From Centrapalus pauciflorus (Eukaryota; Streptophyta; Magnoliopsida; Asterales; Asteraceae), in contig JAANYP010007576.1 in NCBI GenBank assembly GCA_020465985.1, forward strand, positions 62,001-126,000: 64,000 nucleotides of DNA, given 5' to 3'. Of this stretch, positions 10,924 through 24,633 are shown one piece after another (position 1 is the stretch's first letter; every line of letters starts with the position of its first letter). Made by a program: the position numbers and the translations under genes. The notes beneath the pieces were generated by a model. That model made no database searches, was not told the DNA's origin, and saw only the letters and a program-made list of their open reading frames with translations.

Positions 10924-13900
10924 TTATTCTGCATTCTTTGGTTTATGGGCGTTGATTAATTGTGTTTGCACATCTGCAGAAACAGGGGAGTGTTCTTTGT
11001 ATTCCATGGTGAATTCACCCTTGCCCTGCATAATTACAGAGATGTACTCTAGGAATTTGAGAATCTTGAATAGGTTATAGGCATGCATGTAGCATGTATA
11101 ATGTTTCATCAACTCACCTGTGTCATGGAACGAAGAGCTGTCGAGTATCCAAACATATTGTTTAGTGGGACCTGAAAGCCAAGAATCAAAAGCCTCAAAG
11201 TTAAAATATATCGAAGAAAGATGTAACGTACAATAATAGGTGTTAGTGTGTGTGACTATTTGATTTTGTTGAATTTTGTTTGAGATGATAATTACAACAA
11301 AAACAATCAAGGCTACAATAATGGTCAACGTTACTAGAAGTCTAAAACATATTCTTACACATTGATTTTTGATATTTTGTCAAAAGTTGTAAGAGGGGAT
11401 ATGATTAACTTACAAGGGCGTTAATTACAGAATCATCACCATCCTGGTCGTTTCCGACAATTATACCTTTTCTCCTGTTGTATTAAAACATGTATGGTTA
11501 TTGCTTTTCGGGCAAAAATACAACCGTATAAAAATGGATTACTTGCTTTTACCTGTTTAAGTCCCCGGCAACAGTGCCCTGAAATTCTGTTGGCACTTTC
11601 AATTCTACCAACATCACAGGTTCCAATATTACAGGCTTGCATTTTGCATAACACTGTTTCATCAAGTTAGGAAAAAATTTGTGTAAAATATTAGTTTAAA
11701 ATATAAAACCCCAAGTTTCTACGTGGTTTATGATCGGGACCGAACTGTTTCTAAATCAGTATCAAACCAGCATAAACCACTAGGCTGGTTCAGTTCTCGT
11801 TCCATTATGTGTAAATTTTCAGTTTTAGATTTGGTAAATGTCCTGTCAAGTCCAGTTTCATCCGTTAAACACCCTTAATGTATATGTGACCAAAGGTCAC
11901 AATCTCCCTTTTCAAGCACAGTAGTAAAAGTTTCTGAATCTCCTTTTTTAATCATTTTAACTCAAGTAGTCAAGTTATCGACTTTTTAAACCAATGCATT
12001 GCCTTTTCTGTTGCACATAAAGTCATAAACCAATGATATACAACGAGGGAAAAAAAACTACAGTTTGCAAGAATGATAAATTTTGGAAAAATAACTGTCA
12101 AGCACAATGGTTCTAAATGTCAATGATTCTTTTTTGTCACACAAAACCATATCAACTAACATATAGTCATGAAATTTGAGAAGAACAAAAACCTGTCTAA
12201 AAGCATATATTGAAGCTAATCTGAAAGCAAGTTCACTAGAATCCACAGCGTGTGATGCACCATCCGTCATCACAACACGAATATTTTCAACTGGGTATCC
12301 AATCAACGAACCCCTGCACATGCAAAGAGGTTCAGTTTTAATTATATAAAGAGTAAATATATAGTTATCAAAACACACACACACACACACAGAGAGAGAA
12401 TAAGGTGAATGGCAGTTTAGCCTATTGACATGAACCAAGAAAGTAGGAGGCTACAAATGAAGAACTTTAACCTCAATAACAGATCTAATTCTGAAACTTA
12501 CGAATTGGCAGCTTCCCTGAAACCCTTCTCAATGTGTGGAATAAAATTGGATGGTATAGCTTGTCCTATTATCATGTTATCAAATTCAAATTTGGTTTCT
12601 GACCCAGCTGGAAGTGGTTCCATATACCTGTTGATTAGAAAAACTGCAGACATCAGTCATTTAACTCGATATATAACATAGCATTTGAATTTTGAAGCCA
12701 TGAGTTATCGAATCAGAAAAGCTAATAATTTCAAGCAACCCACATGAAGATACTACTATATTGATTCTGCTTTTACTACAGAATCAGTCAATTCATGCTT
12801 CAAATTTTAATGTTAGAGTCGAGCTTGAGTTTGGTGATGTACTCACTTCACTCAGCTCATTTACACCCATGTAATTATGTGTGCAGTTAACTCTTACCCG
12901 CACACCCTTCCGTATTGACCTTGGCCACCACTTTGCTTCTTATGTAAATAATCAAATTCTGCACGTTGTGTAATTGTCTCTCTGAAGTTGACACGGGGTT
13001 TTCCGACGGTTGCATCAACCTTTGCAATGGGTAGATGGATAAATTAATATCGTGGTTTGCTTATTTCAAAGGGACAAAAATGTCATTTTTAACTAAACTG
13101 AAAATAACCTTGTACTCCCTCCGAATACGCTCCACGTAGATATCCAAATGCAACTCTCCCATTCCAGATATGATCGTCTGTCAGAGCAAGCATCCAAATA
13201 AGTGATGAATGATGATACAGCAATTATCGTCAAGAAACATCAATATTGAAAAAAATGTTACATGGTGACATACCTGGCCACTCTCAGGGTCTAACCCAAC
13301 ACGAAATGTTGGATCCTCTCTTTGAAAACGATTCAAAGCCTTTGAGAACTGAAATTGTAAACATTCACTATTAGTAATTTATATAACCCAATCACTACGC
13401 AGCCCCTGGCTTGACGGAAACACATACTTGTTTTCCAGAATCTTTTGAAACCGGTGAAACGGCTAATGACACCACTGGCTCTGGAACATTCATAGAGGTC
13501 ATCGTGTATTTGACTGAACCGTCTGTAAAAGTATCTCCTGTGTGATGCATAAAAAAAAACATTCCAGAGTAAACTAATGAACATCCCAACATCATCTAAA
13601 TGGTATTTTGATTCTCTATCTCTACTTTAAGCATATGTTCTGTTATCGTTTCTGTAACCTTTCACTTTTATATTGAAAGCTTAAATACAGATGTTAGAAC
13701 TAGCCTGGAGGCAAGAAATATGGTTACCCTGTTATAAAGCATACCTGATGCACAATCTAAACCAAATACTGCTACGATTTGACCTGCATGAGCTTCTTGA
13801 ATGTCCTGTATTGTAATTTCCAGAAAATGAGAGAATTAAAAATAAAAGTTTGTCATCTTTATGTAAAAAGAAGCATCAAGCTTTAATACCTCCATAGAAT

Positions 13901-16900
13901 CCGAGTGCATCCGTCCTAGTTTAGATACCTGTCAAATATTAGGTGGAACTCATCAAATCATTAAGACCAAAATTTCTAATTAACAAATTATTCGAATGAA
14001 CTGTCATTGAAAAAACCATAAAGGACTCACTTTGATTTTCTTCCCTGTGTTAATGTTTGTTATGAACTCGCCTTTCCTGAGCACTCCTTCATAAATTCTT
14101 CATAAAAATGAAAACAATCTCAGTAATTTCAGCAGACAGACATGGAAGTTGCAGTGACTGTATTGTAAAAAAAACGAGCACCTTAGATATGTCAACTGAC
14201 CAAACTGTCGTTCTTCAAGTTTAAAAGCCAAAGCAACCATAGGTCCAGCTGGAGTTCCAGACAACTTTACCTGCAATAATTCCAAATCATGGTGAAATTT
14301 AGTTCCATAATAGGGCACAGAAATTAACACAAAAGAATGTAAAGCAATCCATCTATACTACTGGATACCTTCTCTTCCTTCTTAGACTGATCTAGGGCAA
14401 AATTGTCAACCTCAAGTGGACAAGGTAAATAACTAAGAACACCATCAAGAAGCGGTTGTACTCCCTAAATAGACAAAACAAAAGATAATGATATGTTAAT
14501 GACTGAACTAAGTGAAAAACTTGGGAAAATACATCAAATCCAGCAAGGCAATTGAAGCATAAATTCAAGAAAGATGAAGTTCCCTCAATAAAAAGTGTGC
14601 ATGCATTTCATTTTGTTCAACAACGCTGTACAAGTATAAGAACGCTTACTGTTTTTAAGTTAAAATAATGTGTAAAAGCTTTTTCGCCAATAGACTTCCA
14701 GTTGAAAAGCTTATGGTCGTCATCTTCACTTAGATGGTTGTACCAAAATACAGTTCAGGTATACACAATTCAAATTTAGTACTTGAATAACATCTTTTCC
14801 ACATTTCACGAGTTGCAACTTGCAAGTCAGCTAAGTGTTTATTAAAGGCTTGCTGGAAATAGCAAAATAGGACTCTTCAAAGATTATAAAGGTATTAAAA
14901 TCATCCAAAAAGCACAAAGAAATGTTACTTACCTTGTTCTTAAATGCACTACCCATAAATACTGGTATAAACTTCCGTGCTATAGTTGCTCGACGAATAG
15001 CTGCCTGTTTGAAACCAATACACAAGACACAAAGAAATAGCATTATCATAAGTTTTACAAACTAAAAATAATGACAGAATATGATGCTGATCCCCTAAAA
15101 GAAATACTAATGATGTTCTCTGACTGTTTGATGTAATTCTCAACAAACTCAAGGAACAACCATATGTCCTAAATTTCCTCTAGAAATTATATCATACGAG
15201 CATAGGGACCATCCAAACCATAAAACCAGCTAACCGGATTGCTTTTTTATTTAATATTTGCCTCTTTGGTTAGGTAAACCGAACCAGAGATATTTTCGAT
15301 ATTCCAGTTCAGTAATGGTTCTTTAGTGACTGGTGATTAAAAAAAATACCGAAAACTTTAAGATATTAATTTTATATCTGTTAGGTCTACTAGCGCTACT
15401 AACCCACCAACACAGCACATCAATTTATTAGCCCACCTAAAATATATCTCAAAACGAAATCTTAGCTCACAACAAACCATGACCAGATCAGGTGAATCAC
15501 CAAAACAGAAAGAGACAATAAAGGATTCCAATTTTCTCATTCTTGAGACTTTCAAATTGATGGGAATTTAATTATTGAAATTTTCTCATTTGAAAGTGCA
15601 TTTATTAGTTAACCGGATAAACGGACAAACCAATTAACCGGTTTTTTCAGTTTAGGTCTAGGTACGAGAAAACACTGAACCAATATATTCCACCCGGTTA
15701 ACTATTCATAAACACCTACCTCAAGATCAGCAGATGAAATAGGTTCATCACTGAGGAATGTTTCAGCAAGTTGATCATCAACATCAGACACTGCTTCAAT
15801 TAATTCACGCCTCTTTTCTGCAGCCATTGCTTGCATATCAGCAGGAATTTCTTCAGTTACAACTTTTTCACTGCCACAAAGAAAAAAGAATAATAATAGC
15901 ATCGTTATTATTTTCAATTAAAAAAGAATTAAGGTCACTTTTGACCATCAAACTTTCAGATATGTCTCATTTAGACACTGGACTATCTTTTTTACACATT
16001 TAGCCGTTAAACTTTAGTTTAGTGTTCTATTTTGGGAAAATCATGATTAAAAGTAATGGCTAAATGTGTACAAAGTATGATAGTTTAATAGCCAAATGTG
16101 TAAAAAATATGACAGTTTAGTGGTCAAATGTACAACTTTCAGTGGCTAAACATGTACAAAAATAGTTTAGTGGCTAAATGTGTACGCAAAAAAAGTTTAG
16201 TGGCTAAATGTGCAAACAAAATAGTTTACTGGTTAAATGGGACAAATCTGAAAGTTGGATGGTCAAAAATGATACCCCTTTAAAAAAGCAGTAGATCTCT
16301 TTTCATATGACATGTATACTTGTCACTAGTAGAGCTTAAAAGACAAACCCGCTAGAACCATGGAAATAATATGCCTTTAATTGCACAAGATCCACAAGAC
16401 CCTGAAAGTCCTCTTCCAACCCAATTGGAATTTGCACTGCCGCACTGTGATGTCGAAGCTTTTTCCTTGCCTAAAAGAAAGAAAATGGAGTGCAGGAAAC
16501 AGTCAGCATGCTCTCAAAAAGGGTCTATGTAAAATTCAGATAAACAATTTTGTAAATCTGATTGTAACAGAAGAAAACAGAACAGCCTATGCAGCCATAA
16601 AAGTGTTCCCTTCAAAAATTCTGCATTTTTGCATTTGTTTTTGCCTAAGAAACCACATAACCTGCCCTCTTTCCCTTGAAATTGAGTTCAATGTGAAAAT
16701 GAGTCATTACAGAATCACATTTCACGTCAATAATTTAAACAAAAATGACAAATTTACATTACAAAATGCCTTACAAAAGACTTATAGAAAGACAACCAAC
16801 TTTATCTTGTTTATGTTAACGAAATTCTTTTGTCCCAGAGAAAAGCATTAAACTTTCAAAAAATGCTATTCAAGGTAAGGGCTGTCAATAATTTTTCTAA

Positions 16901-18695
16901 TTAATGTAACTAACAATTGAACTTTTTCTCAATTAAGGTACCAACATTCAATTTTTTTTTATTTTGGTTGGCCATTGTTACTCGCTAGTCGCTACCATAA
17001 GATATCGTATTGACATCCACATGAAATTACCACTTACCTGCATCAATATTACCACTCACCTGAAATAGAAAAAAGCTAAAAACTCGTAACCATAAACTTT
17101 AGTTTTTACAGTTGGTTACCATAAATGAAAAAAAAATGGAAGTTGGTTACCTTTTTATGCAATTAAACCTTAAAAGATGTTTGCTACTGAAGTCATAATA
17201 AGATGGTATCATTCATAATGATCAGAGACTATAATACCTGATTTAAAACCTTCCATGGATCTGCCCCCATTCGATCAAGTTTGTTAATAAAGGCAACCCG
17301 TGGAACCTCATATCTTTTCATTTGCCTATCCACAGTGATCGACTGACTTTGCACACCACCAACACTACAGAGGACAAGAATCGCACCATCAAGAACACGC
17401 AAAGCTCTCTCAACTTCAATCGTGAAGTCCACGTGACCTGGAGTGTCGATTATATTTACCTGAGACAACATAAAATCATTTAGCAAGTTAAAGTATTTAA
17501 TAATTGGCAGCCAATAAATTCAGTTGAGAATCCTACATATATAGCTTGAATTCGCAACAACCTTTTGGACTAACAATCTGAAACAATTAACTAGGGATTA
17601 ACTGCAGTTCATCAATCAAAATTTTCAAAACTTAAAGAGAACCTTATTGATCTTTTTTTCTGATTAATTATAGCAGCACTTCTTTATTGCTAATATGTTT
17701 ACTAGTCTGAAACATTCTTTCATTGGGTTATTAACTATTATAAGCATCTTCTTGGGTGTACACTAGTTATGTCTTCTTTCCGACTTTTCACCTAAATTCA
17801 TTTAAGTGTAAATCCTAAACATTTTTCACCATTTAAATCGTATGATTCTATCTCAACAAAAACATCCAAACATGCATACAATTACTTCACATAAAACAAA
17901 TGAAATTCATATCAAACAAAATTTCAAAACAATCAGTTTAACCATTTGCTAATTCATAAGGGAAAAAAAGAGAGTAACCAAGAATTAATCATTCATTGCT
18001 CCCTAAGTTCCAGAAAAGAAAATGTGTAGAGAATTTTGAAGTTTCAGAGTCAATTTGAACTTCAAAGTTAGTGCTTTCTTAATTTTTTGGGCAGCAGTTT
18101 AACAAGTTCATCCAACTTTACGGAGTTTCCTATCCACGATTCTGGTATTTACTGGAATAGTTTGACTGGATTAATATTAATATTAATACAATTAAAACGC
18201 AAATTTGCAACCAGATCTCGCACTGTTTAGCTTCTGAAATCAGAGCTTGCACTTCTAAAATTACAATCAAATTTAAAAAGGAAATGACATAACCTGATAA
18301 TCTTTCCAGGTGCAGTAAGTGGCAGCAGACTGAATCGTAATCCCTTTCTCTCGCTCTAATTCCATCGAGTCCATCTTCGCACCAACGCCATCTTTCCCTC
18401 TGACCTCATGAATCTCATGAATCCTCCCCGTGTAAAACAGAACCCTCTCCGTAAGTGTCGTTTTTCCTGAATCAATATGAGCCGATATACCGATGTTTCT
18501 CACCTTGTCCATAGACTCCTTCCACCATGGCTCCTTATCATCCTTAGTTCTCACTGCTGGTGCAGCTGAGTAGCAACGGTGGAGATTGAGGAGGGCGGTG
18601 ATCGGTGATGGCGGAGTCGGTGATCTCGATGATGGATAGATGGATGAACGTAGGGTGTAGAGCAGGCGGGTCGTAGAGGAGCGAGATCCAGCCAT
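10924..18695 (-). CDS. MEFG1: mitochondrial translation elongation factor G
   Basis: EF-G moves tRNA and mRNA through the ribosome using GTP. Twenty exons (minus): 18695-18294, 17459-17238, 16470-16349, 15870-15720, 15004-14933, 14464-14369, 14270-14182, 14097-14031, 13928-13890, 13805-13745, 13537-13428, 13348-13274, 13177-13109, 13019-12898, 12627-12502, 12313-12193, 11653-11553, 11474-11414, 11171-11118, 11025-10924. Total 2262 nt, 753 aa, close to plant mEF-G. Residues 1-50 are rich in Ser, Arg and Thr and poor in acidic residues, fitting a mitochondrial presequence. GTPase motifs: AHIDSGKTT (72-80), DTPGH (139-143), NKLD (193-196). Later hallmarks: SGMGELHLDIYVER (506-519), TDGASHAVDSSELAF (625-639), MTQGKGEFTMEYKEH (718-732). 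No motif is missing. A MULE element sits in intron 3. Confidence 0.97.
15927..16279. mobile_element. MULE MITE with internal tandem repeats, in mEF-G intron 3
   Basis: Perfect 9-bp target duplications (ttaaaaaag) lie at 15918-15926 and 16280-16288. The ends form an imperfect inverted repeat: 'ttttgaccatcaaactttca' on the left against the complement of 'tctgaaagttggatggtca'. Between them are about six imperfect copies of a roughly 35-bp unit containing 'agtttagtggctaaatgtgt'. No ORF. Confidence 0.8.
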
Positions 18696-19038
18696 GGTGA
18701 CGGGGGTTTAGATGGCGAAGTGATAAACCCTACTGGTTTTTGCGAGGAAGAAGAAGAAGAAAGAGGAGTGCAGGGGGTCGGTTCGTAAATATGAAATAGT
18801 TTCATTTAGATCCTTTAACTATTGATAGTTTTCATTTAGGCTCTCAAATATAACAAACCATTGACGAAAGTTGGTTTTCGTCCTGTCCTGTAGTGTATTC
18901 AATTGGATAAAGTGAACTCGGATCCAGTATCCAACCCAAAACGAAAACCTTGGATCACACTCCGTAAACCCTCGTCGTCCCTCCCCTTTCTTCATTTCGA
19001 AATTCAATTGGATTCAGAGAAACCGAGAAGCATCAACA
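18696..19038. promoter_or_regulatory. shared head-to-head promoter region of MEFG1 and NUP62
   Basis: Only 343 bp separate the two divergent start codons, so both promoters and both 5' leaders must fit here. An AAACCCTA telo-box-like word lies near 18725, which is common in promoters of plant translation and growth genes. No clear TATA box was seen on either side. The GA-rich tract near 18740-18760 lies in the mEF-G leader. Confidence 0.7.
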
Positions 19039-22000
19039 ATGGCGGGCTTCTCCTTCTCCACAAATCCTGCAACCTCGTCATCGTCATCAGCATCTTCATC
19101 GCCATTTTCATTCGCATCATCTTCGTCTTCAACTCCATCCCCGTTTTCCTTCTCAAACCCTAGCTCATCCCCTTCACTATTTGGCTCATCTACATTCGGA
19201 GCGTCTTCAGCATCTGCATCCTCATCCCCTTCACTATTTGGCTCATCTACATTCGGAGCTTCTTCGTCATCTGCATCCTCTTCCCCTTCACTATTTGGCT
19301 CGTCATTTGGAGCGCCTTCGTCATCTGCATCATCAACTTCTTCGTTCGGTTTCTCATTTGCATCTTCTTCATCTTCTACGCCGTCCTCCGCCGCTCCCTC
19401 CGCTCCATCGCCGTCTTTTGGCTTCGGCGCTTCCCCCGCTCCGACAACCGGCTCTACGTTGTTTGGTACATCGTCTCCTGCCGCTGCATCTCCATTCGGT
19501 GGATCTGGATTATTTGGATCCAGTTCTAGCTCTACTGGTACTACTACTGCCACCACAACTGCAAGTTTATTCGGTTCGAGTTCTACTGTTGGAACAACCA
19601 GCATTTTCGGAGCTTCTTCAGCTCTAGCTTCGAGTTCTACTACAACTACTACGGCTAGTTCGCCGTTTTCTTCTGGATTATTTGGATCATCATCTTCTGC
19701 AACTACATTTGGAGCTTCTCCATCAGTTGCATCATCAACATCATCGTTATTAGCAACAACAGCAGCAGCTCCATCTTTTCCTAGTTTATTTGGCGCATCA
19801 TCATCATCATCATCATCAGCGGCTTCTTCTTTTTCTAATTTGACTGGTGCGTCATCGTCTAGCTCAATTTCAAGTTCCATCACAACTCCCCCTATTTCGT
19901 CTTCAGCCCCTGGGTTTTCGTTTCTCAGCGCTTCAAGCTCAAGTTCAGTTACATCCTCTGCTTCTCCAGCTCCCAGTTTTTCATTTCCAAATGCTTCGTT
20001 TTCCACCAGTTCAACCATGGGGAAATCAACAGCGAGTGCTGGCAGTAGCGGTTCTGCGGCCTCTACTACCGTATTGTCTGCTACTTCATCGTCAAGCCCC
20101 ACTAGTAGCTTCTCATTTGCTAATGTAACAGCTTCGTCTGCATCTTCGGGTTTTACTTCTAATTTAAAAACAGCTTCTACGACAGTAACTGCGACTACCA
20201 CGGCTAGTGCTTCGACTTCTGCCAGCAAGACTGCGTCTTTCCCTGCATTTGGTGTAAAATCTACAGCCAGTACTACACCTTCAACAGGTTCTGGATCTGT
20301 GCCAGGTTTTGCAAGCCCTACTAGTGGTGCTGCTTCTACCGGAACATCAAGTTCTTTTTTGGGGTTTCAAACATCCTCTAAAACCACAGGAGTTCATACC
20401 CCAGCGTCACAACCGCAATCCACAGCTGCTTCGTCTTTGTTTGGTGAGTTTGTTGGTCTAATCTTCTTTGGTCTGTTAATTTAGTAAATTATCAGTTCTA
20501 TTATGGCTGGAGTTTATGTTGTATTTGAACCATTGCATTTGATGTCGTCATATCACAATGATGCGTGAGGTCCTATTTTGGTATATGATTAGTAAGGTTG
20601 TGGATGGGTACATAAAGATTTGTCTGGAAATTTACATGCTTGATTCTAGATGAGCGAAGTTATATGATTTTTATCTTATGATTATTTCTGAATATGTTGA
20701 ACTCATGGTAGTAATGGCATGCCATGGGCATATACATTGAGAGGAACAATGCCACATTTCTGATTCACTGTCACAGGCATACAAAGAACATTAACAGGGT
20801 TGGCCAAAAAATTAGAATTATTGTGTACAATATTCTGGATTTCACTGTGTTTGCATTTAGAATGGAAAATGTAAATGTGTAGAAGTCTGGTAAATTAAGG
20901 AGCGAAGCAACTTATCTGCTTTGCCACAGACATGCAGGTTGCCCAGGCCATCATGTATATTGACCGGTTGTAGGCCCTGTAACTCCTCTTGGTTCAAAAG
21001 ATAGGGGCGTTTGAAGTTGGTATTTATCCCATGTTTCTATTGTTCTAAATATAAATTTATAATTTGGCCAATTGTTCTGTTTGCCATTCATCAATTAGGG
21101 TGGTGATCTTTTGGTGTAGCATTTCTCAACTCTCAATATGCAATGGCACATGAGGCCATGAAAAGACAAGCAACAAAATAGTCATTTACATTCTCAGGAG
21201 TGTTGTGTGAATTCTATTGGTTTAATAAACTAACGCAAAAAAACTCCACTAATAACGTCTTGTATGCTTTTCTTCCCTTGTCTTTTAAAAAAGTTGATGT
21301 CTATTTACCTTTTTCCATAAATAATTCTGATAGATCTCATCTCATATTGTGCATTTTCCTTGTATAATAGCACCTCTTTAACAAAATTGCTTTTTCCTTT
21401 TAATATCAAATTATCAATATAGATGTTTATTTGCTTTCATAATTTAAAATTTCGTTGCATGCTGGTAGTTGACTAGTTATTGTCATATTCCAACTCATTT
21501 AATAATTGACTTATGGCTTCATATGGTTGTTGACAAACAAAATATCATAATACCAATTACCAAACATATGGTGTTTTTTCTGTGAGGTTTTGTATGTTCA
21601 CTCATTCATGGGAGTGTTTTCTCTGTGAGGTTTTGTATGTTCACTCACTCATGGGAGTATGGGACTTCCAGTAATACCCTTGTGTTTCTATGATCACATT
21701 TTAGGAAGAGGATTTCATTGGTCTAAAACCATTGTGTGATGCAGGGATGCATGAGAGATTTGTTTGTAATTTTAATGCTGATTAATGTTAGCAACTCATT
21801 ACTGATGATGATGCCAAATTTTGTATTTGGCCAATGGTTATTAGATACTCTCTTCTCTTAACTCTTATGATTGTGTCTAAATTCTTTTTGCAGGTGTTCC
21901 TGCTGCCACTACAACCACTTCGACTGTTACTACAACTACTGCTCAAACATCATCCTCACTTGTAGTATCTTCTAGTAGTGGGTCAGTCATCAGTATAACC

Positions 22001-24633
22001 TTACAATGCTCTTTTAGTTGTTCATAGAACCAATGAGCTTCATGTGTACCAAAAAGTGCAATATTCAAAATTAATGACTTAGGACTTTAGGAGGGTGTAT
22101 GGTGTTTCAAAAAAGTACATAGCATAATCATGAAGCAATTGTAAAAGTATGTGGTAGCTGTTCAGTGGCATTAACCCAAAAAGCATTGCTGATAATTGTT
22201 TTTTTTATAACCATAGTGTTAACAACCTCGTATATATCCTAGAGAAATAAGAAAAAAAGTTTGATCTTCCTGCAAACCAAATAATCACAATTTTGAAAAT
22301 AATTATGGCTGATATCTTTGATCTTACATTTTGTTGTTTGCAAGATGCCTCTCTGTTGTATATTATTTCTGATCCAATGTTCCTTGTGATTTTCCACTAG
22401 GACAACTACAAGTTCCAGCACAGCCGTAGCTTCTGCACCGAAGTTGCCGTCTGAAATTACTGGAAAGACTGTTGAGGAGGTATGCATACAAAGTTCATAG
22501 TATCACTCACATATATATACACACACTATGTGGTTAAAGACTTCAAGTTGCTCCTAACAATCTAACATATTTTCTGTATTCGATATATTAGTTAGAGTAT
22601 TGTTTCAATTTGAGTGTTGATGGTTTCTTTGTTAATATCCGACCACGCTAATAATATTTGATGTTTGTTAAAGATCATCAAGGAGTGGAATGTGGAGCTC
22701 CAGGAGCGAACTAGCAAGTTCAGGAAGCAAGCCAATGCAATAGCTGAGTGGGACAAAAGAATACTGCAGAACCGTGACGTCCTCCTTAAACTTGAGGCGA
22801 GTCATTCATTTTGATTCTTAAGTGGCACAATTCTGATCTAAATAACTTTTAAAGCACTAATTTGACCTTGAAGATCTGCATGGATTTAATTAAAGAGTAT
22901 CAATCACCGTCGTTAATTATTGAACTATTTATTTCTCAAGTACTGAAATCTTATCACTTAGCTACAAGGAGCTGAGAGAAAACTCTTGCAGTTCCATCAT
23001 GTAATTCTTGTAGGCTATTACTATTATTTTGCATTGATGTTGAATTTTTTTTTTGTACAGGCAGAAGTTGCTAAAGTTGTTGAGACCCAATCAAACCTTG
23101 AGAGACAGTTGGAGCTGATTGAGACTCATCAACAAGAGGTATGCCAACTAGACTTTTGAGTTTTCATTGTATATTAGCAATAATCTGATTACAGAAAAGC
23201 ATGCTTCAATATAATTTATATAGATTATTTTTTCATGAATTGTGTTCTGTTTAAGAAAACCACATGCTGCCTATGGGGTTAGCTACTCAAGAACAGTCCA
23301 AAGGAACTTGAAAATAGTCATTAAACTGTAATAATACATGCTAATCGGAGGTTATGACTGATAATAGAGTGTTTATAACATGTCATCAAGCAAGTGAGAA
23401 AGTTTGTTAGGAGTTGGTTGGACTGTTTGGAGGGTGGTAGTTGTTGTTGGTTTCTTAAGCTTTAGTATAAACAGTCTTGTATTTTATTATTAGATGGGTA
23501 TAATATACTTCCTCTTGGTAAATGTCTCTCTCTTAAACTTTCTTTCTAGAGACCCTTTACATCCATATTTAATTAATTTTTGGAAATTACATATCTATAA
23601 TTAGTTTGTTTAAGAAGGCAAATAATGTGATCCTGATGTTTGTTAGTTTGTATGATAAACAGTTTTTTTCTGCAATTTTGAATGGAGCTATTTGACTATT
23701 ATGATACTGAGGCATTGGTTTTGTCACTTTGTATGATTCGTAGGTTGACAAGTCATTACAAAGTGTGGAAGAAGAAGCTGAACGAATATACAAAGACGAA
23801 CATGGTTTACTTCTTGATGATGAAGCTGCTTCAACGAGAGACGCAATGTGAGTATCTAGTTTACTTTGCCCTATGCATATCAATACGTCATAACTTTCAT
23901 CTTCAAATTCACTACTTATTTATGTGGGTTGTATGCATTATTATTTCTTAGAACCTCTGTACTCTTAACAGGTCATAACCGTTGCTAAAATTAGCAAATT
24001 CAGGGAGGGGGGGGGGGAATGATTATAATTATTGATTAGATGTTGGTGTTGATATTGCTGTTGACAATTCATTGAGAGATAAATATATTGTTTGACTCTT
24101 GAGTTTCTTATTTTCCTTTTCTTTCTATATCTCAGGTATGAGCAGGCTGAATTCATTGAGCGAGAACTGGAACAGATGACAGAGCAAATAAAATCTGTTA
24201 TTCAGACTCTTAATGCCAATCAGGTGAGCTTTTATGCAATTTGAACCATTAAATTCTTTGTATTTTGCCCTGTTGTCTTGCACTCTTGCCTTAAATTAAT
24301 AGTTTTGTATCCCATTTAGGCTGGAGAACTTGACGCAACTGATGGTATGACCCCACTTGATGTCGTTGTGCGAATCCTTAACAATCAACTAAGTTCATTA
24401 ATGTGGATCGATGAAAAGGTAAGCCTGTTTCTTCTGGTTTAGTTCGTCTTGCTTTCATTAATAAGTTGCTAACCTTGCAATTCATTGCTAAGAAAAGTTG
24501 TATTCTAATGCCTGATCACTTGTCATAATTTAACCAGGCCGAAGAATTTTCTTCACGTATCCAAAAACTGGCTAAGCAAGGCTCTGCTGCTGATCGAGAT
24601 CTGATGGGGCCAAAGTTCTGGTTGTCTCGATAA
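19039..24633 (+). CDS. NUP62: nucleoporin NUP62 (FG nucleoporin, Nsp1 C domain)
   Basis: A central-channel subunit of the nuclear pore, partner of NUP54 and NUP58 in the family. Nine exons: 19039-20443, 21894-21981, 22401-22479, 22674-22796, 23061-23138, 23744-23847, 24136-24223, 24320-24418, 24538-24633; 2160 nt, 719 aa. Residues 1-523 are a Ser/Thr/Ala-rich FG domain with many LFGSS, TFGASS and FxF repeats, expected to be unstructured and to bind transport receptors. Residues 525-719 form the Nsp1-like coiled-coil domain: IIKEWNVELQERTSKFRKQA (525-544), DDEAASTRDAMYEQ (616-629), TPLDVVVRILNNQLSSLMWI (666-685). The intron after residue 565 uses a GC donor. The ATG sits in 'acaatggcg'. The start is supported by the MAGFSF N-terminus. 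Confidence 0.97.
22797..23060 (+). other. GC-AG intron in NUP62
   Basis: The exon ends CTTGAG, followed by GCGAGT, and the intron closes with 'ttgtacag'. The only nearby GT donor (exon ending at 22800) would shift the frame to an early stop. The GC donor joins LLKLE to AEVAKVVE exactly as in plant NUP62 proteins. This is therefore a non-canonical GC-AG intron of 264 bp. Confidence 0.88.

Noticed and set aside
15180..15710. Possible transposon in mEF-G intron 4, with 'ccggttaa' words near both sides
   Set aside because: The words are short and no paired ends or target duplication could be defined.
16381..16851. 156-codon plus-strand ORF in mEF-G intron 2 and exon 3
   Set aside because: Overlaps the minus-strand exon 16349-16470, lacks any domain, and the mEF-G model explains the conserved part.
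19181..19627. 148-codon +2-frame ORF rich in His and Leu inside NUP62 exon 1
   Set aside because: Frame-shifted reading of the same FG repeats.
19014..20228. A 404-codon open frame antisense to NUP62 exon 1, rich in Glu, Asp and Ala
   Set aside because: It mirrors the TCN and GCN codons of the Ser/Ala-rich FG region on the other strand. It has no domain and no splice or promoter support.
23405..23580. Possible short copia solo LTR in NUP62 intron 5, starting TGTTAGGAG
   Set aside because: LTR-like words are present, but no matching end or target duplication was found.
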